64,000 nucleotides of DNA from Zygnema cylindricum (lineage: Eukaryota; Streptophyta; Zygnematophyceae; Zygnematales; Zygnemataceae): the NCBI GenBank assembly GCA_037447655.1, contig JBBHKE010001626.1, forward strand, positions 284,938-348,937. The letters are read 5' to 3'. The position numbers and the translations under genes were made by a program. Position 1 is the first letter of the stretch. Every line of letters begins with the position of its first letter. The notes below the pieces were generated by a model. It saw nothing but the letters and a program-made list of their open reading frames with translations. It did not search any database and was not told the DNA's origin. Positions 1 through 11,576 of this stretch are shown in pieces.

Positions 1-637
1 AATTGAATGGGACAATTCTCAGTTCACTTAAAACTAGTTTTTTTACAAATTATATCAAATCCAAAGCCCATACAACTGAATTGGTGGTGCATATACAGAG
101 AAAAACCAATTTGTTGACAAAGACATATGAAAGAAACAATGTTTTAAAAAGGCAATAACAAGTCATACTGATGAATGTGCAAAACCTTATAGAGGTAGAT
201 ATACACATATCCCGAGGGCATATACGAGAGGATCCAAGACAAAACATGGAATAACATATTGCCGATTCAGAGAGGCTAATAAATGGAATAAATTAGCAGG
301 TTTTAAACGCAAAATAGACAGTAAAGGAAATAGAGACGCAACCAAATTTCACATCTCTGCTAATGAAATGGTACCCCGCAATATTGTGCCAATAGCCAGC
401 ATTCAAACTAGAAAATCTTGATGCATACAAGAAAAATGTGACAACATACAACAATTTGGTCTCATTTCAGGAAGCGCCTTGGTTGAAAAGAAATATTACT
501 TACAAACAAAGGGTTAATGAAAATCAACATACACCAAAATTTACTAGATTTAAATGGCACACGGAAACAATAGCAGAAAAATCCAGAAATCAAGCTTTGA
601 AAGTTTAAAAAGGACCGAGAGCCACAACAACATGCAC
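1..637. other. non-coding, nothing recognised
   Basis: AT-rich sequence. The short open frames have no family resemblance that I can see. It could be intron or flank of a gene to which the exon-like segment at 638-726 belongs. Confidence 0.4.
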
Positions 638-726
638 CTGAAATCAGGACCACCATGGCCGTCTGGTATGGCAGTAATAGCATCTCCGACAGCATTGGAG
701 GACAAATCGATCGTTACTATAGGTTC
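638..726 (-). CDS. possible isolated exon, unknown protein
   Basis: On the minus strand an 89-base segment is bounded by TTTGCAG upstream and CAG/GTGCAT downstream. It reads without a stop as a peptide beginning EPIVTIDLSSNAVGDAITAI and ending GGPDF. The composition looks protein-coding, unlike the AT-rich flanks. I do not recognise the family. No neighbouring exon could be joined, so this may be chance or a gene relic. Confidence 0.2.
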
Positions 727-828
727 CTGCAAACCAACGAGCAGACACAGGAAAAGCACATAAGACTATCTATCTATATTGCCAAGAAACTACCCTGCCC
801 TCGCTATTAGAATACAAGAATTATTAGT

Positions 829-974
829 ATAGAGTAACGTGCCGGATTAAAGTCCACTCTTTTAAATAGTGTTGTTAACACTATTATGTAATTTTCTGCC
901 CAAAAAAGTAGCGACCAAATTCGAGTTATTAACTCTCATAGCGATGGGCAGTGTAGATGTACGGCCAAACCGAT
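829..974 (-). mobile_element. MITE family B copy
   Basis: Reverse-complement relative of the segments at 15683-15842 and 56535-56757. Shared blocks are the terminal ATCGCTATGAGAGTTAATAA type sequence, an AATAGTGTTGTTAACACTATT palindrome, and a central block of the form AGAGTGGACTTTAATCCGGC. It has no coding capacity. It is non-autonomous, and I could not fix its exact ends or target duplication. Confidence 0.5.
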
Positions 975-1576
975 ATCCTTCGGTTTCGTACATTTTGTAT
1001 CTATACTGCATTGAACCAAAATTCACTACTTAGCTCCACTGATGCCAAATTCAAAGGTTGATGTCTATAAAAATAAAAGGACAGAAAAGTCAATATTGTC
1101 CATGTTACAGAAGGGGATGGAAAATAAAGGACAATGTGTACTACAAGAACTACATGGAAAATGAGGAAAATCTGTCCTTCAAGGAATAAGGCAGATGTGT
1201 TTTACAAGGAGTACCTGAGCAACAAGGACAATGTGTACTACAGGGAGTAAATGGTTACTAAGTGGTGTTCGTAAAGAAATAGATAGACAATAAGGTTGAC
1301 TACATGGATAAGGAAAGATAATGATTAGTAGAACAGATACATGAAAAGTAAAACGACAACTAGGAGAATACGCATGTGCACGCTACTACTAGTGTGAATG
1401 TTGGCATTCACGTGGATTTTGTAACCCTAAAACAGCATCCATGATACTAATTGCTTTTATAGCAACCCCACGCTAAATAAAACCACGCGATAATATTTCC
1501 TTCACACTAACAACGACACACGTGGTGGCTCGCCAATGCGAGGGATTTAGAATTTCTCGGGTGACGTGGCACGTAC
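975..1576. other. non-coding; intron or flank of the SMP-30-like exon
   Basis: This stretch would be the intron after the minus-strand exon at 1577-1792. I looked for the continuation of an SMP-30 beta-propeller (the RFNDG and SNGLAWSPDG type segments) on the minus strand and found none. Confidence 0.4.
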
Positions 1577-1792
1577 TTCCAAAGCAGCCAGAAAACCTCC
1601 CTTGGCTCGCGGAACGATGCAGCCGACGGCCTGAGGCGTGGCGACCGACGAATGAGAACGGTTTACGGAATCGAATCGATAAACCGATTTGCCGCTGATG
1701 TCCACAAAACTGACGCCGCCGGATGAGTCGCATACGGGAGACTCCCCAAGTATGGCCCGACAGTCCAACGCGAGGTCCACCATGGCAGTCAT
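1577..1792 (-). CDS. SMP-30/gluconolactonase-like protein, first exon only
   Basis: The minus-strand ATG at 1792 opens a 72-codon exon that ends before a GTACGT donor at 1576-1571. The peptide has the N-terminal blade signature of the SMP-30/gluconolactonase/LRE-like (regucalcin) family. An ILGESPVCD segment corresponds to the usual LGEGPxWD, where the Glu is a metal ligand. It is followed by VSFVDISGKSVYRFD (usual WVDIxGxxxxRxD), then a GCIVPRAKGGFLAALE segment. Family members are six-bladed propellers of about 300 residues that hydrolyse sugar lactones or related esters using a divalent metal. Only about a quarter of the domain is present. No later exon was found in the 1.5 kb to the window edge. 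It is either a gene with a long first intron or a fragment. The family call is firm and intactness is unknown. Confidence 0.6.
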
Positions 1793-1997
1793 GGCGCCAG
1801 AGGGAGCTTCAACTTCTATGATAAAAAATATGATGAAAAGTATTTTGTTTGGACGTCAAGAATTTTCTGAACGACGTGAAGCTGTGTGCGTCTGTTGTAC
1901 GGATCATGGCTGGCCATCGTTCTCATTTTTTCTCCGGTTCGAGAATCTGCATTCCGAATTTGCATTCCGAATTTCCGACCATTACTTCAGACCGGAG

Positions 1998-2140
1998 GTC
2001 GCAAAAGTCAAAATTTTAGATACCCGAATCCGACAATTTTTTTTTTTTTTTTTAAATCTGAACACCCGAAATCCGGCCGGGTTATGTCATGCCCCTAAAT
2101 TGTTACCCGTAAATGATACGCGTTTACGAAAAAACAAATT
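1998..2140 (+). mobile_element. hAT-like MITE relative, degraded
   Basis: The sequence GGAGGTCGCAAAAGTC, then AAAATTTTAGATACCC, a poly-T run and a CCGGCCGGGTTATGTCA block matches the reverse complement of the right half of the element at 62763-63048. The outer CAG end is altered and the opposite end was not located. Confidence 0.5.
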
Positions 2141-2199
2141 AACCGAAAACTCAATTCCCGTGACTAACCGTACTCGCCCGTACCTGAATAAGTATAAAA

Positions 2200-2380
2200 T
2201 TACACCGCTCTTTCTTATTACCGTTAATGATTTATTAGAGTTAGAATTAATAATACTATTTAATGCAAGGAGACATGGCAGGTTGTAGTCCACGTCTTCA
2301 AGTAATGTTGTTAACTCTATTTTCTGATTTTGGTTATAAATATTTGCGACTTGTTAACACTAATAACGATGAGACACCTC
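2200..2380 (-). mobile_element. MITE family B copy
   Basis: Read on the minus strand, it follows the 15683-15842 copy closely. It has CATCGTTATTAGTGTTAAC, then an AACATTACTTGAAGACGTGG block, CTACAACCTGCCATGTC, TTAAATAGTATTATTAATTC and a terminal ATCATTAACGGTAATAA. It is non-coding. Confidence 0.55.
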
Positions 2381-2429
2381 CCTTTGCTAGTGTTGTGTAT
2401 TGGCAAGCTTTTGCCAATATTCGATATGT

Positions 2430-2870
2430 ATTTTTTTTTGGCTTGCAGATAATCGATACATTGGCACGATAAATTGAAACTGATGTTATCGAAGGTAAAA
2501 AAACAATAATATCGGTTTATTATCGATTTTTTATCGGCGATAACATCGGTACCGATAACTATCAACGATAATTGTACAGCTCGTACCGTACAATTGTACG
2601 ATTTATTCAATCGTATTGAACCACCATTATTCCGTTACACAACCTACGGAACAGATTGCTACACGTGGCATGCCACGCTATATACAGTGAAAAATATAAT
2701 ACACTATTTTATAAAGTACCATTATATAGCGTACTATTTTTTTTCTACTTATCGTCGATTAAGATTTGTTGGTCTCGGGGTGATATATCAAGACCCCTGA
2801 CCGTTTGTTAACCGATAACTATCGGTATCGGTGTTATTGCGATAACTTTCTTGGCGATATAAAATAAATG
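2430..2870. repeat. TATCG-rich degenerate inverted sequence
   Basis: Many interspersed TATCG/CGATA words occur (for example GATAACATCGGTACCGATAA near 2540 and CCGATAACTATCGGTATCGG near 2812). They give many local inverted repeats on both sides of a unique core. This is probably a decayed small DNA element. I see no coding content. Confidence 0.3.
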
Positions 2871-3837
2871 CGCTTGTCGAAGGCAAAAGAGGGGTCGGAA
2901 GATCCTCTTTTTTATCGAGAAAAAGAGAATTTTCAAATGAATGTAATATCTTTCTATGTCTATCAATCATAGCTATTTTGGACCGCAAATGAATGACGGA
3001 ATCAAATCTTACAAAAAAAATATCGTGTGAAAGCTTTCACCATAACTTGCACTAGGTGTTTTCAAATATAAAGCCCACATCGCAATTGTCGTGGATTTTT
3101 CACATAGCTCTTTGGTCAATGAATAGTGTTGAAAAGAATTTTCAAATATGGTATAAAGTTCACATAAAACAATAAGGTTGTATAAACCTTTTTCACACCC
3201 AAAAAGACCATGATAAACAACTGCTAGCACCGGCACAAAAAGTTGTACTCGTTACGAGCGACAACTTAATTCTTCTCAGTTACATTAGATAATTCAAAAT
3301 TGTGTTCCAACTCATTGTTCTTGCACTTTCTAGAACTGCTGCTGTTTAGAATTGTTAGAAAGCAGTATTTCAAAATTGTGGGCTCTTGTCCGTGCAATAC
3401 TCCAACAATCACACCTGGCGAATCAATATCATTTCTCTACAAGATGATTGGTTTATTTTCCACAAGCAAATCATTCGTAACTCGCCATAATATTATAGAT
3501 TCTTTTGAAATTAGAACGAAAACCACACCAAACACTCCACCAAAGAAAAAATAAAGGGGGAAATATTGTTTGATGGGATCATCTGCTGTAAATTAAACAA
3601 CAAGTCTCACATTCGTTATCATCCATGTTTAATGATGCTTGAATATTTTGTGTATCCTAGTTATATAACTCTCAACTTGGAAACTGCAAACAACTTACTT
3701 GCCTAAGAGACATCCTCTCCATTACATGTGAACTTCAATTTCCCTCTCACCAGAAACTTGTAAAGACCACACGTCGGTTTTTGCTCCCTGTCCTTTTTGT
3801 TTAAACATTCCGTTTTGTAAACCGTTCCTCTTTGTTA
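2871..3837. other. non-coding, nothing recognised
   Basis: AT-rich sequence with only short frames that lack family resemblance. It could be 3' flank of the minus-strand kinase relic. Confidence 0.4.
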
Positions 3838-4092
3838 ATCATTACAAAATCCCCACAAGTATAGAACAACGAGCCACGGGTGTAAAGCGAATGGCCACAA
3901 ATATCCCACTCTAAGAAAAAACAAACATAAGTTGTGCAAAATCTCTAAGCAAAAGGTCGAGGTGGAAATTTGTTTCCATGCCCTGATGAGATCCTTAACA
4001 CAAACTTCGACCATCGGGGTTAGCTCACGGGAGAAGAAAACGGTAAAAAATTGAAGACCGTCAGCAGTTACAACAATGTGAGCTTTGTCTAT
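3838..4092 (-). CDS. possible coding segment, unknown protein
   Basis: After a GCTATAG acceptor-like site at about 4093, the minus strand reads open through AHIVVTADGLQFFTVFFSRE and a segment CVKDLIRAWKQISTSTF to a TAA near 3838. The amino-acid composition and absence of low complexity look more like protein than the flanks do. I do not recognise it. It lies beyond the stop of the kinase relic, so it is not part of that gene. Confidence 0.2.
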
Positions 4093-4339
4093 AGCCTGGG
4101 ATTTGTTATCTCCGGCTTGGGATGGCTTTGGTCATCTATACCCACACACCACAAACATCTATTTGGGGTTTAATAAATGCCTAATTCATCTAGGTGTTTG
4201 AAAATTTGCCCGAAAAACTTTGCCTCGAAAAACTTTGCTCGACCTAGGTCTCACCCTGCTTCATTAAGAAGCTTCTTCACACTTACATTTGTCAATTTGT
4301 GTGAGTTTGAGGCGATTGTAAACAAAATGTCTCTGTGTA

Positions 4340-5231
4340 TTAAGGGTTAAGTGTTGATGATTGAATGGGCCTCATCATTGGCTTAAGTTGAGCCAGAATA
4401 TTGGGAAAACTTGGTCGTAAGCGTGGGTCGTTGCACAAGCCAACTATCCAACATTGAATAAATTTGTCGGTAAACATCCGAAACAACATTAGTCGTCAAA
4501 AAAACAGTCATAGTCAAAACCTTTCTATAAACCATATTCAAAGAAAGGGTGCATTGAAAGAATCTTTATTTTCAACAAAAAAACTTTCTATGCACAGATA
4601 AAGTTTGACGACCATACTTATGTTAACTTGCTTGAATAATAACCCCGATAGCTAGATCCACAAAGTCCGCGATAGGAATTCATCGGTTTTATAATCGAAC
4701 AACCCCAACTACCTGTTCTCGCCAACCGCACAAGCTCTAGTCAAATGTCCAGTCGATTTGTAGTCGTATTTCCTCCGGTCAAAAACTTGGTCAATCTTAA
4801 ATTATCGGGAAAAACTAAAGCCATCAAAAATGATGATTTCGGTAAACACTGCAGTAAACCAAGGTCAACATAGTAGATGAAAGTGGAGAACATGAAACAT
4901 GAGATAAAAAGACATAGTACAACACCTGAAGAGGATTCATGCCACTCCATGGTTGTCGTAACGTCGCAAGTTCCCATAAAATTTCACCAAAACTGTACAC
5001 ATCCGACCTTTAATAAGTAACCAACCACAACTTAAGAAAATGTCAAAATTTCAACAAGAGACACTGTAAACATTGCCTCATAAGAAATACAAAAAACACT
5101 GAGGTGACATAGTTTAAAAGTAGCAAATTGTACAAAAACATTGTAAAAACATAACTCGTCATTAATGGTCAAAAGACATACTTCTCATCAGATGGTTCGT
5201 TTTGGAGAACCTCAGGCGCCATCAACTCAGG
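4340..5231 (-). pseudogene. Raf-like MAPKKK (CTR1/EDR1 type) kinase C-lobe fragment
   Basis: Minus-strand exons spell the second half of a plant Raf-like Ser/Thr kinase domain. Exon 5231-5182 encodes PELMAPEVLQNEPSDE (subdomain VIII; the family has PEWMAPE). Exon 5007-4924 encodes [20 protein letters not shown] and a GMNPLQ segment (subdomains IX-X; the DVYSFG Asp is present). Exon 4736-4713 encodes ACAVGENR. These three join in phase with GT/AG sites. Next, 4679-4628 encodes IPIADFVDLAIGVIIQA and 4443-4340 encodes LCNDPRLRPSFPNILAQLKP, with the invariant Arg of subdomain XI and a stop. The 33 bases between ENR and IP contain stops and are too short for an intron, Trp in PEWMAPE is Leu, and the N-lobe, HRDLK and DFG were not found. 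I therefore call it a relic, although missing exons upstream in LTR-disrupted DNA cannot be excluded. Such kinases act in ethylene, stress or defence signalling. Confidence 0.65.
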
Positions 5232-5640
5232 CTGTGACAAATCCACCACAGGTCAGATACATAAACTATATTTGACAAAAATATCAGCGTGTAAGAAAAC
5301 GGAATAAAAAGAGAAAAAAATAAATAAAAATAAAACAAAAAGAGGAAAAAAAAATCAACAAAATAAAATAAAATAACCGATAAATAAAAAGAAAATAAAT
5401 GCAGAATAAAAATCATAACAAAAACTAAAAAAAATTAGAATAGACATACAACAACAAAAAAAAAGATATATAATAATGACAATATAAAAACTAAATAAAA
5501 ACAAAAAACACACATTAATTATTAGTGCCATGACTTTAAAAAAATTAATCGGATTTTTGGAGGTTTTCATTTGGGGAACAAAATCGGAGAGAATCACAAA
5601 CATGTGAAAAATGTCTTAACCGTAGAGAACATAAGAACAA
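5232..5640. other. AT-rich stretch, no gene seen
   Basis: Very A-rich on the plus strand. It would be an intron of the kinase relic if upstream exons existed. None was found. Confidence 0.4.
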
Positions 5641-6480
5641 AAACTGTTGTTCTGAGACAAGTGCTGGTACTGAAGATGAAGAAGATGCAGCAGTAGTCAT
5701 CGTAGAACAAATCAAGAGAGGAAGCTTCCACAAATACCGATGGCTGAACAGAAACTTTGACAGACTATAACAACCCTAAAAATGCTCTAAACGTCCTGAA
5801 AATTTGCCACAATGTAGATAACATACAAAGAAACACACACACAAAATTTCAATCAATTCCGCTCACAAATATGTGAGATATGTAGAAATGAAATTACATA
5901 AAACTGAGTGTACAGTTTTCATATCATTTGTTCCTAAAAATCAAATTCACTAAGTCCTACTTTTATACACCGAAACTACACTAAGCTGTACGGAGGCATT
6001 CCAGCCGTACATCTAATATTCTATCACAAATATTTACACCGAAGTTCAGACAACGTAAAGTGATAATGATCTAGTCACGCCTCGTCACTATTTGTTGGCG
6101 GCGGCTGTCAGCGGTCCGATTAGAGGATTTGGCACCGTAGAATTGACTTCACGAAGTCCAATGGTCCTGCCGAATTTTCGTACGTCCACGGAGGACATAC
6201 TCACGCATTCTCCCAAGTGACGACACGTGTCCCAAGTGTGAATGAACCGTGAACTCCCAACTTCACTGTCACACTAATTTCGGTAAGTACTGAACCGAAC
6301 TCAACCAAAAATAGCTTAAGTCCCGAACAGCTCTCTCTCACAGCTGAGGCATAAAGAGGACTAAAGCTTTCTAAAAAACAACAAAAACTACCTTTATGGT
6401 CGCAAAAAAACAAAAATATCAATATTTCTTAAAATATCTAGCACATATACACTTCAAACTTGCTTGGTCACACAATAAAA
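5641..6480 (-). mobile_element. probable solo LTR remnant (copia type)
   Basis: On the minus strand 5700-5641 reads ATGACTACTGCTGCATCTTC and ends TCAGAACAACA. This matches the 3' ends of the copia LTRs at 8668 and 14746, where an ATG-initiated Ser/Thr-rich frame runs into a terminal ACAACA. Upstream sequence to about 6480 has LTR-like promoter words such as GACACGTGTC, but I could not fix the 5' end or a target duplication. Confidence 0.35.
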
Positions 6481-6697
6481 ATTATTCTAATAAAAAAAGA
6501 AATAGCAAAACTATATTGAACCACTCTGAAATTAAAAAACCAATATGAAATATGACATGGTTAAAATCCTTTTTCATCTTAAAAACTTGGAGCGCTAAAG
6601 TATAAATAAACAAGTACAATAAAAAAATACGTAATATAACAAATATATAAAAACATATATATGTATATATATATGTGTGTATATATATAGACATATA

Positions 6698-8668
6698 TGT
6701 TGAAATATAAAATCTTTAATTTAGTAGACAAAGCTGTGAGGGGAGATTAAGGACATCGAATATTTTCGTGAGAAGTTGTAATATTTACCCTAATTAGTGA
6801 GACAGTAACAAAAGGACATTGGAGTGTACTGTATGTCGTTTTACTTCCACAGTAGCAGGAGGAGAGCCAGTAATAGTGGAAGTAGATATCTAAAACAAAA
6901 GCTATCAAACACCCTACTTGACAGCTAACTTCAAGATGTAACAGAATGCAACTTAGTGATCTAAGCAGACTCAAATTCTGCATAACACTAGGAAACACAG
7001 TGTAGAACCAGTCCCTAAAGTTTCAGCTTAATTGATTCAGTCAACCATAAGACATTCACTCTGCAGATTCACAAAAATTGCCTTAGGTGATTAATATCCC
7101 TAGACTTGGATAATTATAATTTGTCAAAGTCCTAAACTATATACTCACACAGAGTATCTACTGGTCACACTAATTTAAGTGAATGTACTACAAAACTGTT
7201 CTATGCTACGACAAAGTACTAAAACTGTACTTTACTATTCTAAAAGTACTTCCAAAACCAAATTTGCCATTTTTAAAATCTGAATAGTGCGACACTATTT
7301 TTAATTGGCTAAACTACAAAACCTTGTTTTCAGATATTTACAAATTGAGGACCGTATATTAAATGTTCCTGGTGCTTAGTCAGCAGTGGTCGGTAGCATC
7401 CGACTGACTGTCATCGTGTAGTACGCAGCACCTAATTCCGTACAAGTGTGCTTCGTCACTTTTGGTCCCTCCTAAATCGCGTCCGTCAATTTCGATGTCC
7501 ATTAACGGCTCCTCATGGTTGACCATACCAATCATTCCCAGGTAAGTGCCTTACATTCCGTTCTTTCGATTCTGTCAATTCCTTCGTTAATCGCCCGACA
7601 CGTGTAAGTGGTCATCGACGCTACTCCGTGAAACCTGCAACACCTTTCCTTGTCGACGCGTGTCCAACTGGCCGTACAGTACACTCCCTTGACCTTTTGT
7701 TATTATAACACTATTTGAGGTAAAAATTTCAACTTTTCATTTCCTAAAATATTCTAAGTCCTCAATCCCTCCTCACTGCTCTATCTACTGACTAAAGATT
7801 TCCAAATTCAACACTATACATCTATAGGGACACGTGTCGGCAAGGAGAGGACTATGCAGGTTTTACGGAAGAGCGTCGGCGCCCACTTACACGCGGCGTG
7901 CTCTTAACGAGCAGATTGACATGATCAAACAAACAAAGAAACAAACTCATATCTGGATAATGTATAGTTATAGTGAGCTATAGCAACTGTTGATTGGTAT
8001 CGTGTCGACGGACGCGATTATGTGGGACCACAAGTGGCGAAGCACACTCGTACCAACTCAAGTGCTTAGTACTATAGGACCACAGTCGGAAGGACTTTAG
8101 TGACCACTAATGACTAAACACTTGAAACATTTATTGTATGGTCTCCTATTTGTTTGTATTTGGAGAACACTGTTTGTAGTTTAGTGTAATAGAAAATAGT
8201 GTTTCACTATTTAGTTTTTAGAAAGTTGCAATTAGGTTTTTGGAAGTACTCACGGTATAGTGGAGTAGAGTTTGGGTACTTTGTTGTAGCATAGGAAGAG
8301 TAATGTAGTAGTGTCACCCAAATTACTATAGTTCAGTAGATACTCAATGTGAGTATATAGTTTAGGACTTAGCCAATTTTGAACTATACAGTTTTGGAAT
8401 TATGATACCTTAAGGGCAGTTTTTGGGAAACTTCCAGGCGTCATATCTTATGGTGTACAGGGTCATTTAGGCTGCAATTTGGAATTTTTCTGTTTACTTT
8501 GTTTTGTATCACTGTAGTGAATTTGAGGCATATTGGCCTTTTAAGTCTTATTTTGTGTAAGCTGAAAGCTGGCTGTTGAGTAGGTGCTTGATATTTTTTG
8601 ATGTTTGTCATGTATACTTCCACTACCACTGCTGGTTCTCCTCCTACAACAGTGGTCGTAGAACAACA
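6698..8668 (+). mobile_element. 5' LTR of copia element 1 (interrupted)
   Basis: It begins TGTTGAAATATAAAATC and ends TAGAACAACA, matching the 3' LTR at 13730-14746 along its length once the 980-bp nested insert at 6834-7813 is removed (about 0.99 kb against 1.02 kb). The flanking ATATA at 6693-6697 is repeated after the 3' LTR at 14747-14751, a 5-bp target duplication, although it lies in an AT microsatellite. The last 60 bases contain an ATG that opens the Gag frame. Confidence 0.85.
6834..7813 (-). mobile_element. solo LTR nested in the 5' LTR
   Basis: On the minus strand it starts TGTTGAATTTGGAAATC at 7813 and ends with a GTGGAAGTAAAACGACA type end at 6834, the LTR plan of this copia group. 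Its flanks are CTGTA (6829-6833) and CTATA (7814-7818), a one-mismatch 5-bp duplication. The 3' LTR of the host element reads straight through the same position, so this insertion postdates the host element. Confidence 0.75.
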
Positions 8669-8682
8669 GGTTATGGGCCTTT
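8669..8682 (+). promoter_or_regulatory. putative primer-binding site (half-tRNA iMet type)
   Basis: GGTTATGGGCC directly follows the LTR end. It is complementary to the anticodon stem-loop region of plant initiator tRNA-Met (TGGGCCCATAACC) rather than to a tRNA 3' end. Drosophila copia is the textbook case of such half-tRNA priming. The same site follows the LTR at 35534. Confidence 0.6.
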
Positions 8683-8764
8683 CGTCAAGAATTCGTATCT
8701 TCAATGGCCAAAAGTATGCATATTGAGCGGCGATGGATGAGTCATCTTTTGAAACTGCGGATTT

Positions 8765-8831
8765 ATTGGGGGTGTAGGATGACTCCCTTGATGAGACATT
8801 GGGGGTGTAGGATGACTCCCTTGATGAGACA
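8765..8831 (+). repeat. 33-bp tandem duplication
   Basis: Two consecutive copies of a unit beginning TTGGGGGTGTAGGATGACTC inside the decayed gag region. The duplication does not alter frame by itself (33 bp). Confidence 0.8.
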
Positions 8832-10671
8832 AATCGAAGTTGGGCTAAAAAAACCTCTTTCGATCAGAACAATGTGATTCTTGGTATCTCAAAAATTTTG
8901 GTCATATCTTGGTTGAAAATGAAAGGCGAAAGAGATTTGGTCTTCACTGAAATTTGCTTTCGAAAAATCAAATGTCCAAGAGGACCTCTTTGTGGCTGGA
9001 CAAATTTGGGATTACAAATTCTCCAAGGGGAGTATGATTAAATATTGGGACAATTTTTGAGTGCTAATTAATGCACACTCGTCTGTCGGTGGTTCCTTTC
9101 CGGAATTTCAACATGCAACTTTACTTATCAGAGGTCTTCCACATGGTAACAAAAATGTGTATGTTCAATTGAAAAGTGATGATAAGGCTAACTGGCTGTT
9201 TCAGTTAGCATACAATCTTATCCTAGAAGAGGGATCTACAACTAAAATACTCAATGGTGAGAGAAAAGAAGATGCTTTGAGAACAAAATTTGACAAAGGG
9301 CACAGCTATGTTAGAAAAAAATTAGTTGAACCAGAATCATAATCATGTTAATCTGTACAACAATTGGCCAAATAGGCAGTTTTCTACTATATGTTTTTAT
9401 TCTTTTGAAAAAAGACATGGATACTGGTATTGCGCCACACCGAAAAAGGCAAATAAAACAGAATTATACAGGCCAGATTTGCAACAAAGTCCATATGATA
9501 AAGGCTTTACTGGCAATCCCTCACGTGGAAATGCAATTTTTTTGGCTTCAACCGATGAAGATGCGTCGTTGAGCTTTGCACACAAGGAGGATGCCGAATT
9601 ATTTGTAATGGCAGCAGCAATGAAAGGTCCAAAGGATGCAGGTTGGATAATGGACACTGGAGCATCGACCCAGATGTGTTGGAACAAGGCCATATTTTAA
9701 AACCTGAAGCCGACTCATCCAAAGAATATTTACTATAAATCTGGTATGAGTGTTCAAACTTCAGCTCAAGGTGATGTATATTTGATGGTAGATGTGGGAG
9801 GAAGCTATATAGAGAGGAATCTCCACAATGTGTTTTAAGTTCTAGATTTTAAAAAGAATCTTTTTTCTACATCGTTGGTAGAAAGTAAAGGCTTTGAAGT
9901 AGTTTTAAAGGTTTGCATATAGGTTCTCAGCAAGCTAGGCAAGGTTGCAATGACAGGTACTAGAGAAACAAGCAAGATGAATCAAATGGAAATGGCTAAA
10001 TGCAAAGAAAATGTTCTCTATTCCAGTGTTTCACCTGATAATGAATTATGACATAAAAGATTATGACATATTATCTATGATAGTTTGAAGAAAATGGTGA
10101 ATGCAGTAAAGGTTGATGGTGTTCCCTTACATATCACCCTGTCAAAACATGTAATGGGTGTTCACTAGGTAAGATCCACAGAGTACTATTTCCCCAATAA
10201 TCTGAACACAGATCAGAAAAAGTTTTACAGCTCATTCACTCCGATGTTCTCGGTCCTTCCCAAGTGACATCGGCGGGAGGCGTTCACTATATTGTCACGT
10301 TCACAGACGACTATTTTCGGTACACCAAAGTTTACTTTATGCAACATAAGAGTGAAGTGTTGACAAACTTCAAACACTATAAGGCATGGGCAGAAAAGCT
10401 TCACAGAGTTCCGATATTGGCATTGAGATCGGACAATGGTAAAATATATACTTCAAATGAATTCGAGCTGTTTCTCCTCTAAGAAGGTATCAGTAACAAT
10501 CTTACAGTTCTATATACACCTGAACAAACTGGTGATTTTGAAATGTTAAATAGAACAGAGACAAGATGTGCTAGATCCATGCTTGTAGAAAAATGCTTGA
10601 TCTGAAATTCTGGGCTGAAGGCATTAATTGTGCACTATATATTAAAACAGAGTATCTTCTAGATCTGTTAG

Positions 10672-11576
10672 TGTTGTTTTTGGAAAGCTTTAAGTCTCGG
10701 CAAATTTATAGGACGGCGGAAAAATAGATCTATATGGACACGCGTCGTCACTTGAATCACAGTGCAGGTTTTTGAAAGGTAACGACAACGCAGCTGCGAC
10801 GCAGATGGAACAAGCGCAGCTGCGGTTATTTTTGATATGGTCTGTACGGACGAACGCAGCCTGCGACGCAATGGGTCAAACGCAACTGCGGATATTTTGG
10901 TACATGACAACGCAGTTGCTACGCAACAAGACAAACGCAGCTGCGGCTAATTTTTGTATGTGATAACGCAGCTGCTACGAAGCTGCGGATATTTGAATAT
11001 AATCAGGAATTAGACTGCGCTACTGCGGTTGATTTGAATCAAGTCAACATACGAGATTCACTTAGCTAGGCGACAAGTATTTGATAAAATCATCTGTATA
11101 GGATTCTCAGTCATATTGAGTGTACAGTGATAGATTAGTTCTTAGCGTAAGTAGGCGCACTTAGACCTTAGTGGCAGTTTAGTTCTTTTGGTTGTATCGT
11201 TTTGAAACACTGGTATCGGCGGTACAGCACTATATAGTAGGACAACTGAGTGAAGAGTATAAGACTTAGGACGTAGAACATTTTATGTATCCAGACTTCC
11301 AAACTGTGTAATCTGCAGACTGTTTTTGGGAAACTTCGGAGTTACATATCTTGGTGTATGGTGGATCAATTGAGCTGAAACTTTGGGAGTTGTCAGTCTT
11401 TGTGATATTCTATACTATGTTATAGTTTGAAGCAGTTTGGTTCATTGTATCAGATTTGGTGAGCTGTTGAAAACAGCTGTTTAAAAGGATTTTTGATAAG
11501 CTTCTGTGAGTAAGATTATGTCTACTTCCACTACTACTGCTAATGCTCCACCTGCTCCAGTGGTTGTAGAACAACA
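10672..11576 (+). mobile_element. solo LTR inside the integrase of copia element 1
   Basis: The 905-bp segment starts TGTTGTTTTTGGAAAGC and ends TTGTAGAACAACA. It is flanked by a perfect 5-bp duplication GTTAG (10667-10671 and 11577-11581). The host integrase frame resumes after it. Its first third carries 4-5 degenerate units with ACGCAGCTGCG words (10780-11040), similar to 26340-26440, so these are probably U3 subrepeats. It ends with the same ATG-initiated Ser/Thr-rich leader as the other LTRs. Confidence 0.9.

Noticed and set aside
5545-5733. Kinase activation-loop exon upstream of the PELMAPE exon
   Set aside because: The Ser-rich peptide matches the ATG leader at the end of copia-type LTRs, not a DFG segment.
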